This document shows, in pieces, positions 1 to 8,394 of a stretch of 64,000 nucleotides of DNA. A program made the position numbers and the translations under genes. Each line of letters begins with the position of its first letter. Within the stretch, counting starts at the first letter, position 1. The notes beneath the pieces were generated by a model. It made no database searches, was not told where the DNA came from, and saw nothing but the letters and a program-made list of their open reading frames with translations. The stretch comes from Faecalibacterium taiwanense (lineage in GTDB: Bacteria; Bacillota; Clostridia; Oscillospirales; Ruminococcaceae). Location of the stretch: the NCBI RefSeq assembly GCF_036632915.2, contig NZ_CP155552.1, positions 1,550,001 to 1,614,000 on the forward strand, in the 5' to 3' direction.

Positions 1-1
1 C

Positions 2-3000
2 GGCTGGACGAAGATCGGCTACACCGAGCAGTCGGTGGACAAACGCCTGAAACAGCAGACCCACACCGCCGATGTGCTGTTCCACGAGGAGTGGCGGGGC
101 AATGCCGTCTACGATGACGGCAGCGGTGAGGTGTTCACCGACCACGATTTCCACGCCTACCTCCGCAAGCTGAACGTGGAGAACGACCGCAAAAATGAGT
201 GGTTCCATCTGGATGGGGAGCAGTCCCGGCGCTATTTTCAGGATTTCCGCATGAACCGGGGCAGGGTAAAGCTGGATGCCGCCATCCCCTACACTCTGCG
301 GAAGGAGCAGGCAGAGGCCGTGGCGCAGACCAAAGCCTATTACCAGAGCCACCCCGGCGGGGAATACCTCTGGAACGCCAAGCCCCGCTTTGGCAAGACC
401 CTCTCCGTCTACGACTTCTGCAAGCAGGTGGATGCACAGACGGTACTCATCGTCACCAACCGCCCCGCCATTGCCAATAGCTGGTACAGCGACTATGTGC
501 GCTTTCTGGGCAGGGAGTCCGGCTATCTCTTCGTCAGCCATGTGGATGCCCTTGCCGGGCAGCCCCATGTGCTGGACGAGCAGGGCTATCTGGATGCCGC
601 CGCGCAGGGCGAGGAACTGTATAAGCGCATTGAGTTCGTCAGCCTGCAGGATATGAAAGGCTCGAAATATTTCGGCGGCGAGTACGACAAGCTGCGCCAC
701 CTGACCGAGCTGAACTGGGATGTGCTGGTCATCGACGAAGCCCACGAGGGCGTGGATACCTACAAGACCGACCTTGCCTTTGACCGCATCCACCGCCGCT
801 TCACGCTGCACCTGTCCGGCACGCCCTTCAAGGCGCTGGCGAACGATAAGTTTGCCGGGGATGCCATCTTCAACTGGACCTACGCCGACGAGCAGGCCGT
901 CAAGCGGAACTGGCAGGGTGAACCGGGGCAGCAGAACCCCTATGCAAACCTCCCCATGCTCAACCTCTACACCTACCAGATGTCCGAGATCATCCGGGAC
1001 GAGATCCGGCAGGGTGTAGAGATCGACGGCGAAACGCAGGAATTTGCCTTTGACCTGAACGAGTTCTTTAAGGTAAAGCCCAGCGGCAGCTTTGAGCACG
1101 AAGCCGAGGTGGACCGCTTTCTGGATGCCATGACCACCCAGAACAAATTTCCGTTTTCCACCCCGGAACTGCGTGCCGAGCTGAAACACACCTTCTGGCT
1201 GCTGAACCGGGTGGACAGCGCCAGAGCGCTGGCAAAAAAGCTGCAGGCGCACCCGGTATTCCGGGACTATGAGGTGATCCTTGCCGCCGGTGACGGCAAG
1301 CTGGACGACACGGACGAGAACCAGAAGAGCTTTGACCGGGTAAAAGCCGCCATCGCCCACCACGAAAAGACCATCACCCTGTCGGTGGGGCAGCTCACCA
1401 CCGGCGTGACCATCCCGGAATGGTCGGCGGTGCTGATGCTCTCCAACCTGAAAAGCCCGGCGCTGTATATGCAAGCGGCGTTCCGTGCCCAGAACCCCTG
1501 CCTTTTCCATGAAAACGGCACCTTCCGCCGCAAAGAGAACGCCTATGTGTTCGATTTTGACCCCGCCCGCACCCTGCTGATCTACGAGCGGTTCGCCAAC
1601 GACCTTTCACAGGACACCGCCAGCGGCAAGGGCGACACCGAGGAGCGCAAGGCGCACATCCAGAATCTGCTCAACTTCTTCCCGGTCATTGGTGAGGACG
1701 AGGAAGGGGAGATGATCCCGCTGGATGCAGAAAAAGTCCTCAGCATCCCCCGCAAGATCAAGTCCAAGGAAGTGGTGCGGATGGGCTTCCAGAGCAATTT
1801 CCTGTTCCAGAACATTTCCAACGTGTTCAGTGCCCCGCAGGAGGTGCTGGACATTCTGCAAAACTTCCAGCCCATCAGCGAAGCGAAAGCAAAGCCCATC
1901 CAGATCACCCCGGAGACCGGCGCAGACCTTTCCCTGAACGACAAGGGCGAGGTGGATTTGGACGAGGGCTACGTCATCGGCAAGGCGGCGGATGTGTTCG
2001 GGGCAAAAATTTACGAGAGCACCCCGGCGCTGGACACCGCCCTGCAAGACCTGACAGATGCTCCGGCTCCTGCCAAAGAAGAGCATCTGGAACCCCTGAA
2101 AAAGAGCATCACCAAGGAGATCATCACCCCCATGGTGGAGCAGGCAAAGCAAGAGTATGGCCGCGACCTGAAGCTGTCCGACCAGAAGCGGTTTGAGAGC
2201 ACCGCCAAAGCCAAAATGGACGTGGCGGTGAACAAGGTGGTGGACAACTACCGCATCGACCAGAGCCAGTTGGAGACCCAGCGCACCCAGCAGCTGCAAA
2301 GCTGCACCACCGCCCAGCAGCGCCAGCAGGTGAACCGGGAGTTTGACGCAAAGCAGCAGCAGAGCACCGCCGCCCTGATGGAGACCTTGCAATCCACCAT
2401 CCAGCAGGCAGCGCAGGAGATGCAGCAGACCATCGTGCGCACTGTGGAGACCAACCAGAAGGAGCAGGAGAAAAAGGGCTACGAGGACACCGTCCGTGAC
2501 CATCTCCGGGGCTTCTCCCGCACCATCCCGTCCTTCCTCATGGCGTATGGCGACGAGACCGTGACACTGGCAAACTTTGATCAGATCATCCCGGACAAGG
2601 TCTTTCAGGAGGTCACCAGCATCACGCTGGAGCAGTTCCGCTTTTTGCGGGACGGCGGACCGTACATCAACCAGACTACCGGACAGGAGGAGCACTTTGC
2701 AGGCCACCTGTTCGACCCGGTGGTGTTTGACGATTCGGTGAAGGAGTTTTTGAACCTGAAGGTCAAGCTGGCGGATTACTTTGACGAGAGCCGCACCGAG
2801 GATATCTTCGATTACATCCCGCCCCAGAAAACCAACCAGATCTTCACCCCAAAGTGGGTGGTGAAAAAGATGGTGGACTTGCTGGAGCAGGAAAACCCCG
2901 GCTGCTTCGATGACCCCGGCAAGACCTTCCTGGACCCCTACATGAAGTCCGGCCTGTACATTACGGAAATCGTCAAGCGGCTCTACCGCAGCGAGAAGAT

Positions 3001-3226
3001 GCGGCAAATCTTCCCGGACGATAACGCCCGGCTGGAACATATCTTTGCCAAGCAGGTCTATGGGCTTGCCCCGACAGAGATCATCTACCGCATTGCCATC
3101 AGCTATATTCTGGGCTTTGCAAAGGATCACGGCATCACTGCCCACCATATCCGTCAGGCGGATACGCTGGAATTTGCCAAGGCGGGCACCATGGAAAGGG
3201 AACTGGATAAGATCTTCAGAGATTGA
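2..3226 (+). CDS. GIY-YIG nuclease / SF2 helicase / methylase-like protein, 5' partial
   Basis: The frame is open to the left edge. Its first residues (GWTKIGYTEQSVDKRLKQ) resemble the start of a GIY-YIG/T5orf172-type nuclease domain. Counting from the GTG at 35, SF2 helicase motifs follow: KPRFGKT (about 116-122), IDEAHEG (about 235), LSGTPFK (about 260) and a motif VI-like AAFRAQNP. Residues about 745-815 are Gln-rich and probably coiled coil. The C-terminus has QIFTPKWVV and FLDPYMKSGLYITEI, similar to the start of an N6-adenine methylase domain, but motif I is degenerate and I see no NPPY/DPPY. Restriction-like or anti-phage defence is inferred from this architecture. Next to a mobile element and followed by a terminator. 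The true start lies outside the window. Confidence 0.75.
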   Translation, partial: GWTKIGYTEQSVDKRLKQQTHTADVLFHEEWRGNAVYDDGSGEVFTDHDFHAYLRKLNVENDRKNEWFHLDGEQSRRYFQDFRMNRGRVKLDAAIPYTLRKEQAEAVAQTKAYYQSHPGGEYLWNAKPRFGKTLSVYDFCKQVDAQTVLIVTNRPAIANSWYSDYVRFLGRESGYLFVSHVDALAGQPHVLDEQGYLDAAAQGEELYKRIEFVSLQDMKGSKYFGGEYDKLRHLTELNWDVLVIDEAHEGVDTYKTDLAFDRIHRRFTLHLSGTPFKALANDKFAGDAIFNWTYADEQAVKRNWQGEPGQQNPYANLPMLNLYTYQMSEIIRDEIRQGVEIDGETQEFAFDLNEFFKVKPSGSFEHEAEVDRFLDAMTTQNKFPFSTPELRAELKHTFWLLNRVDSARALAKKLQAHPVFRDYEVILAAGDGKLDDTDENQKSFDRVKAAIAHHEKTITLSVGQLTTGVTIPEWSAVLMLSNLKSPALYMQAAFRAQNPCLFHENGTFRRKENAYVFDFDPARTLLIYERFANDLSQDTASGKGDTEERKAHIQNLLNFFPVIGEDEEGEMIPLDAEKVLSIPRKIKSKEVVRMGFQSNFLFQNISNVFSAPQEVLDILQNFQPISEAKAKPIQITPETGADLSLNDKGEVDLDEGYVIGKAADVFGAKIYESTPALDTALQDLTDAPAPAKEEHLEPLKKSITKEIITPMVEQAKQEYGRDLKLSDQKRFESTAKAKMDVAVNKVVDNYRIDQSQLETQRTQQLQSCTTAQQRQQVNREFDAKQQQSTAALMETLQSTIQQAAQEMQQTIVRTVETNQKEQEKKGYEDTVRDHLRGFSRTIPSFLMAYGDETVTLANFDQIIPDKVFQEVTSITLEQFRFLRDGGPYINQTTGQEEHFAGHLFDPVVFDDSVKEFLNLKVKLADYFDESRTEDIFDYIPPQKTNQIFTPKWVVKKMVDLLEQENPGCFDDPGKTFLDPYMKSGLYITEIVKRLYRSEKMRQIFPDDNARLEHIFAKQVYGLAPTEIIYRIAISYILGFAKDHGITAHHIRQADTLEFAKAGTMERELDKIFRD

Positions 3227-3252
3227 AAAACAGAATACAGCATAAAACCAAG

Positions 3253-3289
3253 GGCGGCTGTCTGCATGTGTGCAGATGGCCGCCTTTTT
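3253..3289 (+). terminator. Rho-independent terminator after helicase gene
   Basis: GGCGGC and GCCGCC arms enclose an inner TCTGCA/TGCAGA helix, followed by five T. It lies 26 bases after the helicase stop codon. Confidence 0.8.
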
Positions 3290-3431
3290 GTGCTATGCCT
3301 GTTACAAAAATGAAAGCTGTTGGATACATCATATCGAACAGGACGAGCGGTCTCATTCTCTCTCTTTTACCAAAGTTTCCCTTGTGTTTTCTTGCAAGCT
3401 GACAAAAGTGGCGTGTTTTCAAAACTTTTTG

Positions 3432-3460
3432 TTGACACAACTCGATTTTTGTGGTAATCT
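3432..3460 (+). promoter_or_regulatory. Strong sigma-70-type promoter at left end of mobile element
   Basis: TTGACA (3432-3437) and TAATCT (3455-3460) are separated by exactly 17 bases. No coding gene follows for about 750 bases, so the transcript would begin with a structured leader and run into the palindrome array. Confidence 0.6.
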
Positions 3461-3757
3461 ATCCCAACAATTTAATATAACATATTTACTTAGAGTTTCA
3501 GCTCGGCTCCCGAAGGAGCCGGAGCAAGTTTTTAACTTTCTATCGCTACATAACGAACCCGAACCAAGGCCATCCCGGAAGGGATGGTCAGATTCAGGTT
3601 GTTGTGTGGCGATTTTTTATTGCCAAATCCAGCACCGCACCTTGAAAACCGCATGACCGTCTGCATGGGATACCCGGCGATGACCCCGCAAGGGAGAGCC
3701 GGAAAACGCCGCCGGAAGGGGGCAGGAAAGCCATGCAGGGAGAACGGCACACCCAAT
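3461..3757 (+). other. Non-coding leader with two short hairpins
   Basis: No convincing gene is visible. Two compact hairpins with GAA-type loops are present: GGCTCC-CGAA-GGAGCC within 3501-3525 and CCATCCC-GGAA-GGGATGG at 3570-3587. A T-rich stretch after the second (about 3609-3618) has no clear stem directly before it. The segment may be the 5' part of a transcript from the promoter at 3432. Confidence 0.4.
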
Positions 3758-4183
3758 ATCAACTGGTCAAAATGGCCAGTTGATGTGGTGAATGACACAA
3801 AGCGTCATTCACCAGAAAAACTTTCTGCGTTACGGCTGACCCCATGTGGACATTTTGACCACATGGGTGAATTGCCGCAGCTTGAATCAATGTAGACAAT
3901 TTGTCCACATTGACTCCGTTCGTGTTACGTTTGACCTCGACTTGACATTTTGTCAAGCCACGGTGAAAAGTGGTGGGTTACGAAAACCGTAACTCACCAC
4001 TTGGAAGTGGTAAATGGACAAAATGTCCACTTACCACCCAGCCATAACGCACAGATTTTGGTTGGTGGTCATTTTGACCATCAACCAAACAATTGCAACA
4101 CTTTATTGTACAAAAGTGGCTGTTACCATTTTGATAACAGCCACGCTTCCGTAACACTTTTGGCAAATAATGCTTTTCATTAT
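3758..4183. repeat. Palindrome array, left block (about 10 units)
   Basis: Imperfect palindromes lie at 3758-3784, 3787-3813, 3841-3867, 3887-3913, 3941-3957, 3968-4002, 4007-4037, 4057-4089, 4116-4144 and 4167-4183. Arm sequences differ between units, but each left arm is complementary to its own right arm. Most units have a central heptamer, CAAAATG or its complement CATTTTG, often flanked by one mismatched pair. Spacers repeatedly carry GTTACG or its complement CGTAAC. No gene is seen here. Function is unknown; a DNA-structure or protein-binding role in the mobile element is inferred. Confidence 0.85.
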
Positions 4184-4219
4184 CCACCACACACCCGTAA
4201 CAGCCAAAGGAGGATGCCT

Positions 4220-4555
4220 ATGACAACAGAACAATGGGAACGCGAAAATCAGGACACCCTGATGGAATATTTCATTGATGGCGCCCCCAGTGTGCGCAGA
4301 ATCCAATGTGAATACTGCCGCAAGGCTATCTACACCCAGACCCGAAACCGCAAATATTGCAGCTTTCAGACCTGCGGTCACAAGATGTTGAATCTGCGGA
4401 AAAGCCTTAAAAAGCGTGCCGAACGTGGAACGTATACCTGCGCTTGCTGCGGGGAGCAGTTCTTACCGATCCGGGCAGATGCCAGATATTGCAGCAATGC
4501 CTGCCGGCAGAAAGGCTACCGCCAGCGCAAAGCGAATGCTGCTTCTATCCGGTAA
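4220..4555 (+). CDS. Small two-zinc-finger protein of mobile element
   Basis: A 111-residue protein with two Cys clusters: CEYCRK with KYCSFQTCGHK (about residues 31-55), and CACCGEQF with RYCSNACRQKGYRQRK (about 74-105). Each looks like a CxxC...CxxxC zinc ribbon, and the basic YRQRK tail suits nucleic-acid binding. The start is set by AAAGGAGG eight bases upstream of the ATG; the open frame continues upstream through palindromes without a ribosome site. The gene lies inside the palindrome array, and its stop codon is within the palindrome at 4552-4590. It may bind the array, which is inference. I do not recognise a named family. Confidence 0.7.
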   Translation: MTTEQWERENQDTLMEYFIDGAPSVRRIQCEYCRKAIYTQTRNRKYCSFQTCGHKMLNLRKSLKKRAERGTYTCACCGEQFLPIRADARYCSNACRQKGYRQRKANAASIR

Positions 4556-4883
4556 AGTGGTGCTTCCCATTTTGGAAAGTACCACTTTACCGTAACGACT
4601 AATCGCTCGCTCCCAAATCCCCACAGTGGGAATTTGGGCGATTATCTGAAATCAAGTTCCGCTTTCCGTAACTTGATTTTAGCCGTAACGAAGCCACCGG
4701 AGTTATCATTTTGAGAACTTCGGTTTTATCTGTAACACGTCACCCCCACTCCGTAAAAATCAGGTGATCAAAATGAGCACTTGATTCTACCTGTAACGCC
4801 TCAAGGTCGTTGAAAATCAGGTTGCCAAGATGACAACCTGATTCTGACCGTAACAGAATCAGTGGGTCAAAATGGCCCACTGA
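4552..4883. repeat. Palindrome array, right block (about 7 units)
   Basis: Units lie at 4552-4590, 4601-4642, 4649-4679, 4696-4724, 4758-4786, 4815-4843 and 4859-4883. Three of them are exactly 29 bp. They follow the same design as the left block: unique complementary arms and, in most, a CATTTTG/CAAAATG centre (CAAGATG at 4815-4843). CCGTAAC or CTGTAAC lies between most units. The first unit overlaps the stop codon of the zinc-ribbon gene. Confidence 0.85.
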
Positions 4884-5046
4884 AAAAGCCGGACGAGCTG
4901 TTTTTCTGGACAGCTTGCCCGGAGCAAGAGTGCAGAGGTGCGGGTCGCCAGTGGCGACCTCAAAAGGCCGCAGGCATTTTGAAGCACCGACCGAGCCGAC
5001 AGGCGAGACCGCAGCCCTTTGAAGGGAGTCAAGGGGGAACGCCTTG

Positions 5047-5083
5047 CCCAGTGATATGATGCTGTGCGTCATATCCTACTGGG
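5047..5083 (+). other. Candidate origin of transfer (oriT)
   Basis: CCCAGT-GATATGA (5047-5059) and TCATATC-CT-ACTGGG (5069-5083) form a 13-bp inverted repeat with a 9-base loop and a 2-base bulge. It sits about 90 bases upstream of the relaxase. A large inverted repeat just ahead of the relaxase gene is the usual arrangement for mobilizable elements; the nick site cannot be read. I see nothing else definite in 4884-5170. Confidence 0.45.
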
Positions 5084-5170
5084 TATTATCTGGCGCAAAA
5101 CGGCGGCAGATCCAGCAGCTCCGCTGCTGCGTTCTCCCACGCCAAGAAGTCGAAACGGAGGGATGTCTAT

Positions 5171-6399
5171 CTGAAATTAACACGACACAACGGACGAGCT
5201 GGGACCCATGGCACCTATAACCCCAAACACAATGACCGGAGTTTCAACCTTGCCAACAGCGAGCACATCGACCCGGAACGAGCCAAGGGCAACATCTACT
5301 GGGACTGCTTCCACGGTTTCCGTTCGGCTCTCGATCCGCAAGACCCGGATGATCTGGCTGCGACCTTCTCGGAGGTAGAGCAGCAATTCTACGAGAACCG
5401 CTATTCCAACTTTGTGGAAAGCCAGAACGAGCGCAACGCCAAGATCCGGCACACAGAGCGCAACCGCTCCATTCCCGACCTACTGTCCAGCCGCAAGACC
5501 TGCCCGGAGGAGACCATCTACCAACTTGGAACGCTGGATGAACACGCTTCGGCAGAGGACTTGCTGAGCGTCGTCACAGAGTTCATCGAGGAGTTCAAGG
5601 CCAAGTATGGCGACCACGTTCATGTGCTGGACTGGGCACTGCATCTGGACGAAAGCACACCCCACATCCATGAGCGTCATGTGTTCGACTGCGAGAACAA
5701 GTACGGCGAGGTGGCACCCCAGCAGGAAAAGGCGTTGGAAGCGTTGGGCTTCGAGCTGCCCGACCCGGCCAAACCCTCAGCCGCCGCAACAACCGCAAGA
5801 TCACCTTTGATGCAGCCTGCCGGAAGATGCTGTTTGAGATCGCCAAGCGGCATGGTCTGGAATTGGAGGAAGATGCGGAGTACGGCAACCGCAAATATCT
5901 GGAAAAGCAGGATTTCATTCTTGCCAAGCAGAAGGAGCAGCTTGCCGCCCAGCAGAGCAAGCTGGACGAACTGACCCTCAAGGTCAACGACATGGAAACG
6001 CTGATCGATGAAGTTTCGGCAGCGGCCTACGACAAGGCGGTGGAGGTCGTGACGGACATGGTACGCACCGAGACCCGCAAGGAAGATATGCGGATGATCG
6101 AGGACACGAGGAAGTGGGTGCTGTCCCCGGAACGCAAGGCTCCGCAGGCCACGAGAGAGTACGCCGCCCATCGGTTGGATACCGTGTTGGACAAGTTCCT
6201 CAAGACCATGCAGACCACCGCCGCCCGTTTGCAGAACAAGCTGCTGAAGCCGGAAGTCCGGCAGAAGTGCAAGGAGCAGGTCAAGGAGAAAGCACGGGAT
6301 TCCGTTCTGCAACTGCTGAACCGCTTGCAGGCAGAACAGGCGCAGCGGAATCCATCTGCACCGCCTACCGCCGAAAAATCAGAAAATCGTTTTCAATAA
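5171..6399 (+). pseudogene. Pre/Mob-type relaxase, frameshifted
   Basis: Nicks oriT and leads the strand in mobilization. The N-terminus (KLTRHNGRAGTHGTYN) and the metal-binding HLDESTPHIHERHVF motif are typical of plasmid-recombination/Mob relaxases; the C-terminal half is coiled coil. Near 5777 one base is missing (CCCTCAGCC where the protein needs a tyrosine codon), so the rest continues in the next frame from about 5827 to 6399. Joined length is about 409 aa. A good ribosome site (GGAGGGA, 5157-5163) is followed by CTG at 5171, exactly where ATG would be expected; the next in-frame conventional start, GTG 5414, would lose the N-terminus. Either CTG is used or the start is lost. Confidence 0.75.
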
Positions 6400-6418
6400 T
6401 AGTACGAGGTGATGTTTA

Positions 6419-7767
6419 TTGAGCAAGGAAGTCAACGAAGAACGTACTCCCAGAACCGTTGCGGACGTAAAAGAAATGCTGACCAAGCACTCCAACGGCG
6501 AGATCCAGCGAACGATTCAAAATTGCATCACGATTTTGCAGAACGACCATGTGCTGGCCGATGCCATCCGGCTGAACCTGTTGAGTGAGCGCATCGACAT
6601 CGTAAAGCCTGTGGGCTGGCCCCGCTCCGGCAAGACGCTGAACGACACCGACATGAAGTATATCCTGCGGAGGATGGAGAAATACGGCATTTCCAGCGAA
6701 AAGAAAATCGAATCTGCCATCCGCATTGTTGCCAATGAGAACCGCTATCATCCCATCCGGGATTACCTGAACGGCCTGCAATGGGACGGCACGGAACGGA
6801 TAGCCCACGTCCTGCACCATTTTCTCGGTGCTGCGGAGGACGAGTACACTTGCGAAGCTATGAAAATTTTCCTGCTGGGAGCCATCAAGCGCGTGTTCCA
6901 GCCGGGATGCAAATTTGAAACCATGCTCTGTCTGGTGGGCGGGCAAGGTGCGGGGAAGTCCAGCTTTTTCCGACTGCTGGCGGTCAAGGACGAATGGTTC
7001 TCGGACGACCTGCGGCGGTTGGACGATGACAACGTATATCGCAAGCTGCAGGGGCACTGGATCATTGAAATGTCGGAGATGATCGCCACCGCCAATGCCA
7101 AGAGCATCGAGGAGATCAAGAGTTTTCTCAGTAAACAGAAGGAGACCTATAAAGTCCCCTACGAAACACATCCTGCCGACCGTCTGCGCCAGTGCGTCTT
7201 TGCTGGCACGACCAATCGGCAGGATTTTTGCCCCGTGACCGCACGGGTAATCGCCGCTTCATCCCCGTTCCGGTGGATGCGGAACTGGCTGAGATCCACA
7301 TTTTGGACAACGAGGAGGAATCCCGTGCCTATATCGACCAGCTTTGGGCAGAAGCCATGACCATCTACAACAGCGGCAACTACAAGCTGGCGTTCAGCCC
7401 CGCCATGCAGGAAACTCTGCTAGCCCATCAGCAGGACTTCATGCAGGAGGATGCGCAAGCTGGCATGATTTACGCCTTTCTGGAGGACTACACGGGTGAC
7501 CGGGTGTGTTCCAAGCAGCTCTATGCGGAGGCGCTGGGCAACACCAACATCCCGGCAGAGTGGGAGACCCGCACTATCTGCGAGATCATGAACACGGGAA
7601 TTTCGCGCGGCGATATCCAAGGCTGGCAGGCGCACAAGACCGCCAAGCGTTACCCGAAGTACGGTGTTCAGAAAGGCTGGGAGCGCGTAACCAGCCCCGA
7701 AACCGGGGCTGAAAATTTCTTCGAAATAACGGATGCGGAAGCCAAGCAGCTGGGCTTTCCCTTCTGA
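6419..7767 (+). pseudogene. VapE-like (virulence-associated E) P-loop protein, frameshifted
   Basis: Resembles the VirE/VapE family found on phages, plasmids and integrative elements, often taken to help element replication. A Walker A motif GGQGAGKSS lies near residue 175, a Walker B-like IIEMSEM near 215, and a TTNRQDF...RTGNRRFIPV segment typical of the family follows. The frame breaks in a T run at about 7225-7229 (five T where six restore the frame). Joined length is about 449 aa. It starts at TTG 6419 behind AGGTGA, 19 bases after the relaxase. Confidence 0.75.
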
Positions 7768-7979
7768 CGGACACCGGTTACACGTCTGGTTACAGATTCG
7801 GTTACGTTCCAGTTACAGCGCAAAAGCCGCATGGCTGCTGCATTTTCCTCTTTCTGTAACCATGTAACCTTAAAAAGATAAGAAAAAGTATAAAACCTAC
7901 CGGATGCCCTGTGTGCAGAAAAAGAGAATTTTCCTGCCCGGTTACAGGCGTTCGGTTACAAAGAATTGGAGGTCTGCCT
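7768..7979. repeat. GTTAC iteron cluster between vapE-like gene and xis
   Basis: GTTAC occurs at 7777, 7789, 7801 and 7812, spaced 12, 12 and 11 bases apart, then inverted (GTAAC) at 7856 and 7864, and again direct at 7941 and 7955. Near helical-turn spacing suggests binding sites for an element-encoded protein. The same core appears in the spacers of the palindrome array. No gene is seen. Confidence 0.55.
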
Positions 7980-8267
7980 ATGAAGGAAGTTCGCGTTTGC
8001 GAAGCAATGAAGTCCCCGGTGGGGACTTCAAGCGACGGAACGGTCTTGCATCAGCAAGATGGAGGGACCAAGTCCCGACAAGTTCCCATTTGGGAAAAGA
8101 GCAATCTGACGCTGGAAGAAGCTGCGGCTTACTCTGGCATTGGCATCAACAAACTGCGTGAAATTACGAATGAAGATAAATGCAAATTCGTCCTTTGGGT
8201 GGGAAACAAGCGTCTGATCAAACGTCGCCTGTTCGATTGCTTTGTCGAGCAAGCATATTCTATTTGA
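7980..8267 (+). CDS. xis: Excisionase-family DNA-binding protein
   Basis: A 95-residue protein whose C-terminal two thirds (VPIWEKSNLTLEEAAAYSG, KLREIT, then WVGNKRLIKRRLFDCF) matches the winged-helix fold of Tn916-type excisionases. These direct the partner integrase towards excision. The ATG at 7980 follows TTGGAGG; the first 30 or so residues look unstructured. It lies 127 bases upstream of the integrase, the usual order in Tn916-like modules. Confidence 0.8.
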   Translation: MKEVRVCEAMKSPVGTSSDGTVLHQQDGGTKSRQVPIWEKSNLTLEEAAAYSGIGINKLREITNEDKCKFVLWVGNKRLIKRRLFDCFVEQAYSI

Positions 8268-8394
8268 GAGGCTGCCAAAGGCTGCAAATGTGAAACCGTC
8301 CTTTTCTCATTCGCTGCGGGTGGAAATCGCATGGTTGATGTGTTATACTGACACTGACCTTATAGATGCGCTTTTCACAGAAAGGAGTTTCTAA

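Noticed and set aside
1607-3148. Long minus-strand open frame (513 codons) opposite the helicase gene
   Set aside because: Leu/His/Val-rich composition typical of the antisense of a GC-rich gene, no motifs, and the plus strand has clear helicase motifs.
3950-4219. N-terminal extension of the zinc-ribbon frame through the palindromes
   Set aside because: No ribosome site at the upstream starts; the extension translates palindromic DNA, while ATG 4220 has a strong AAAGGAGG.
3758-4883. Palindrome array as CRISPR or integron attC array
   Set aside because: CRISPR needs one constant repeat with unique spacers; here arms vary and only the centre is constant. The attC core ends GTTRRRY/RYYYAAC are not matched and no cassettes lie between units.
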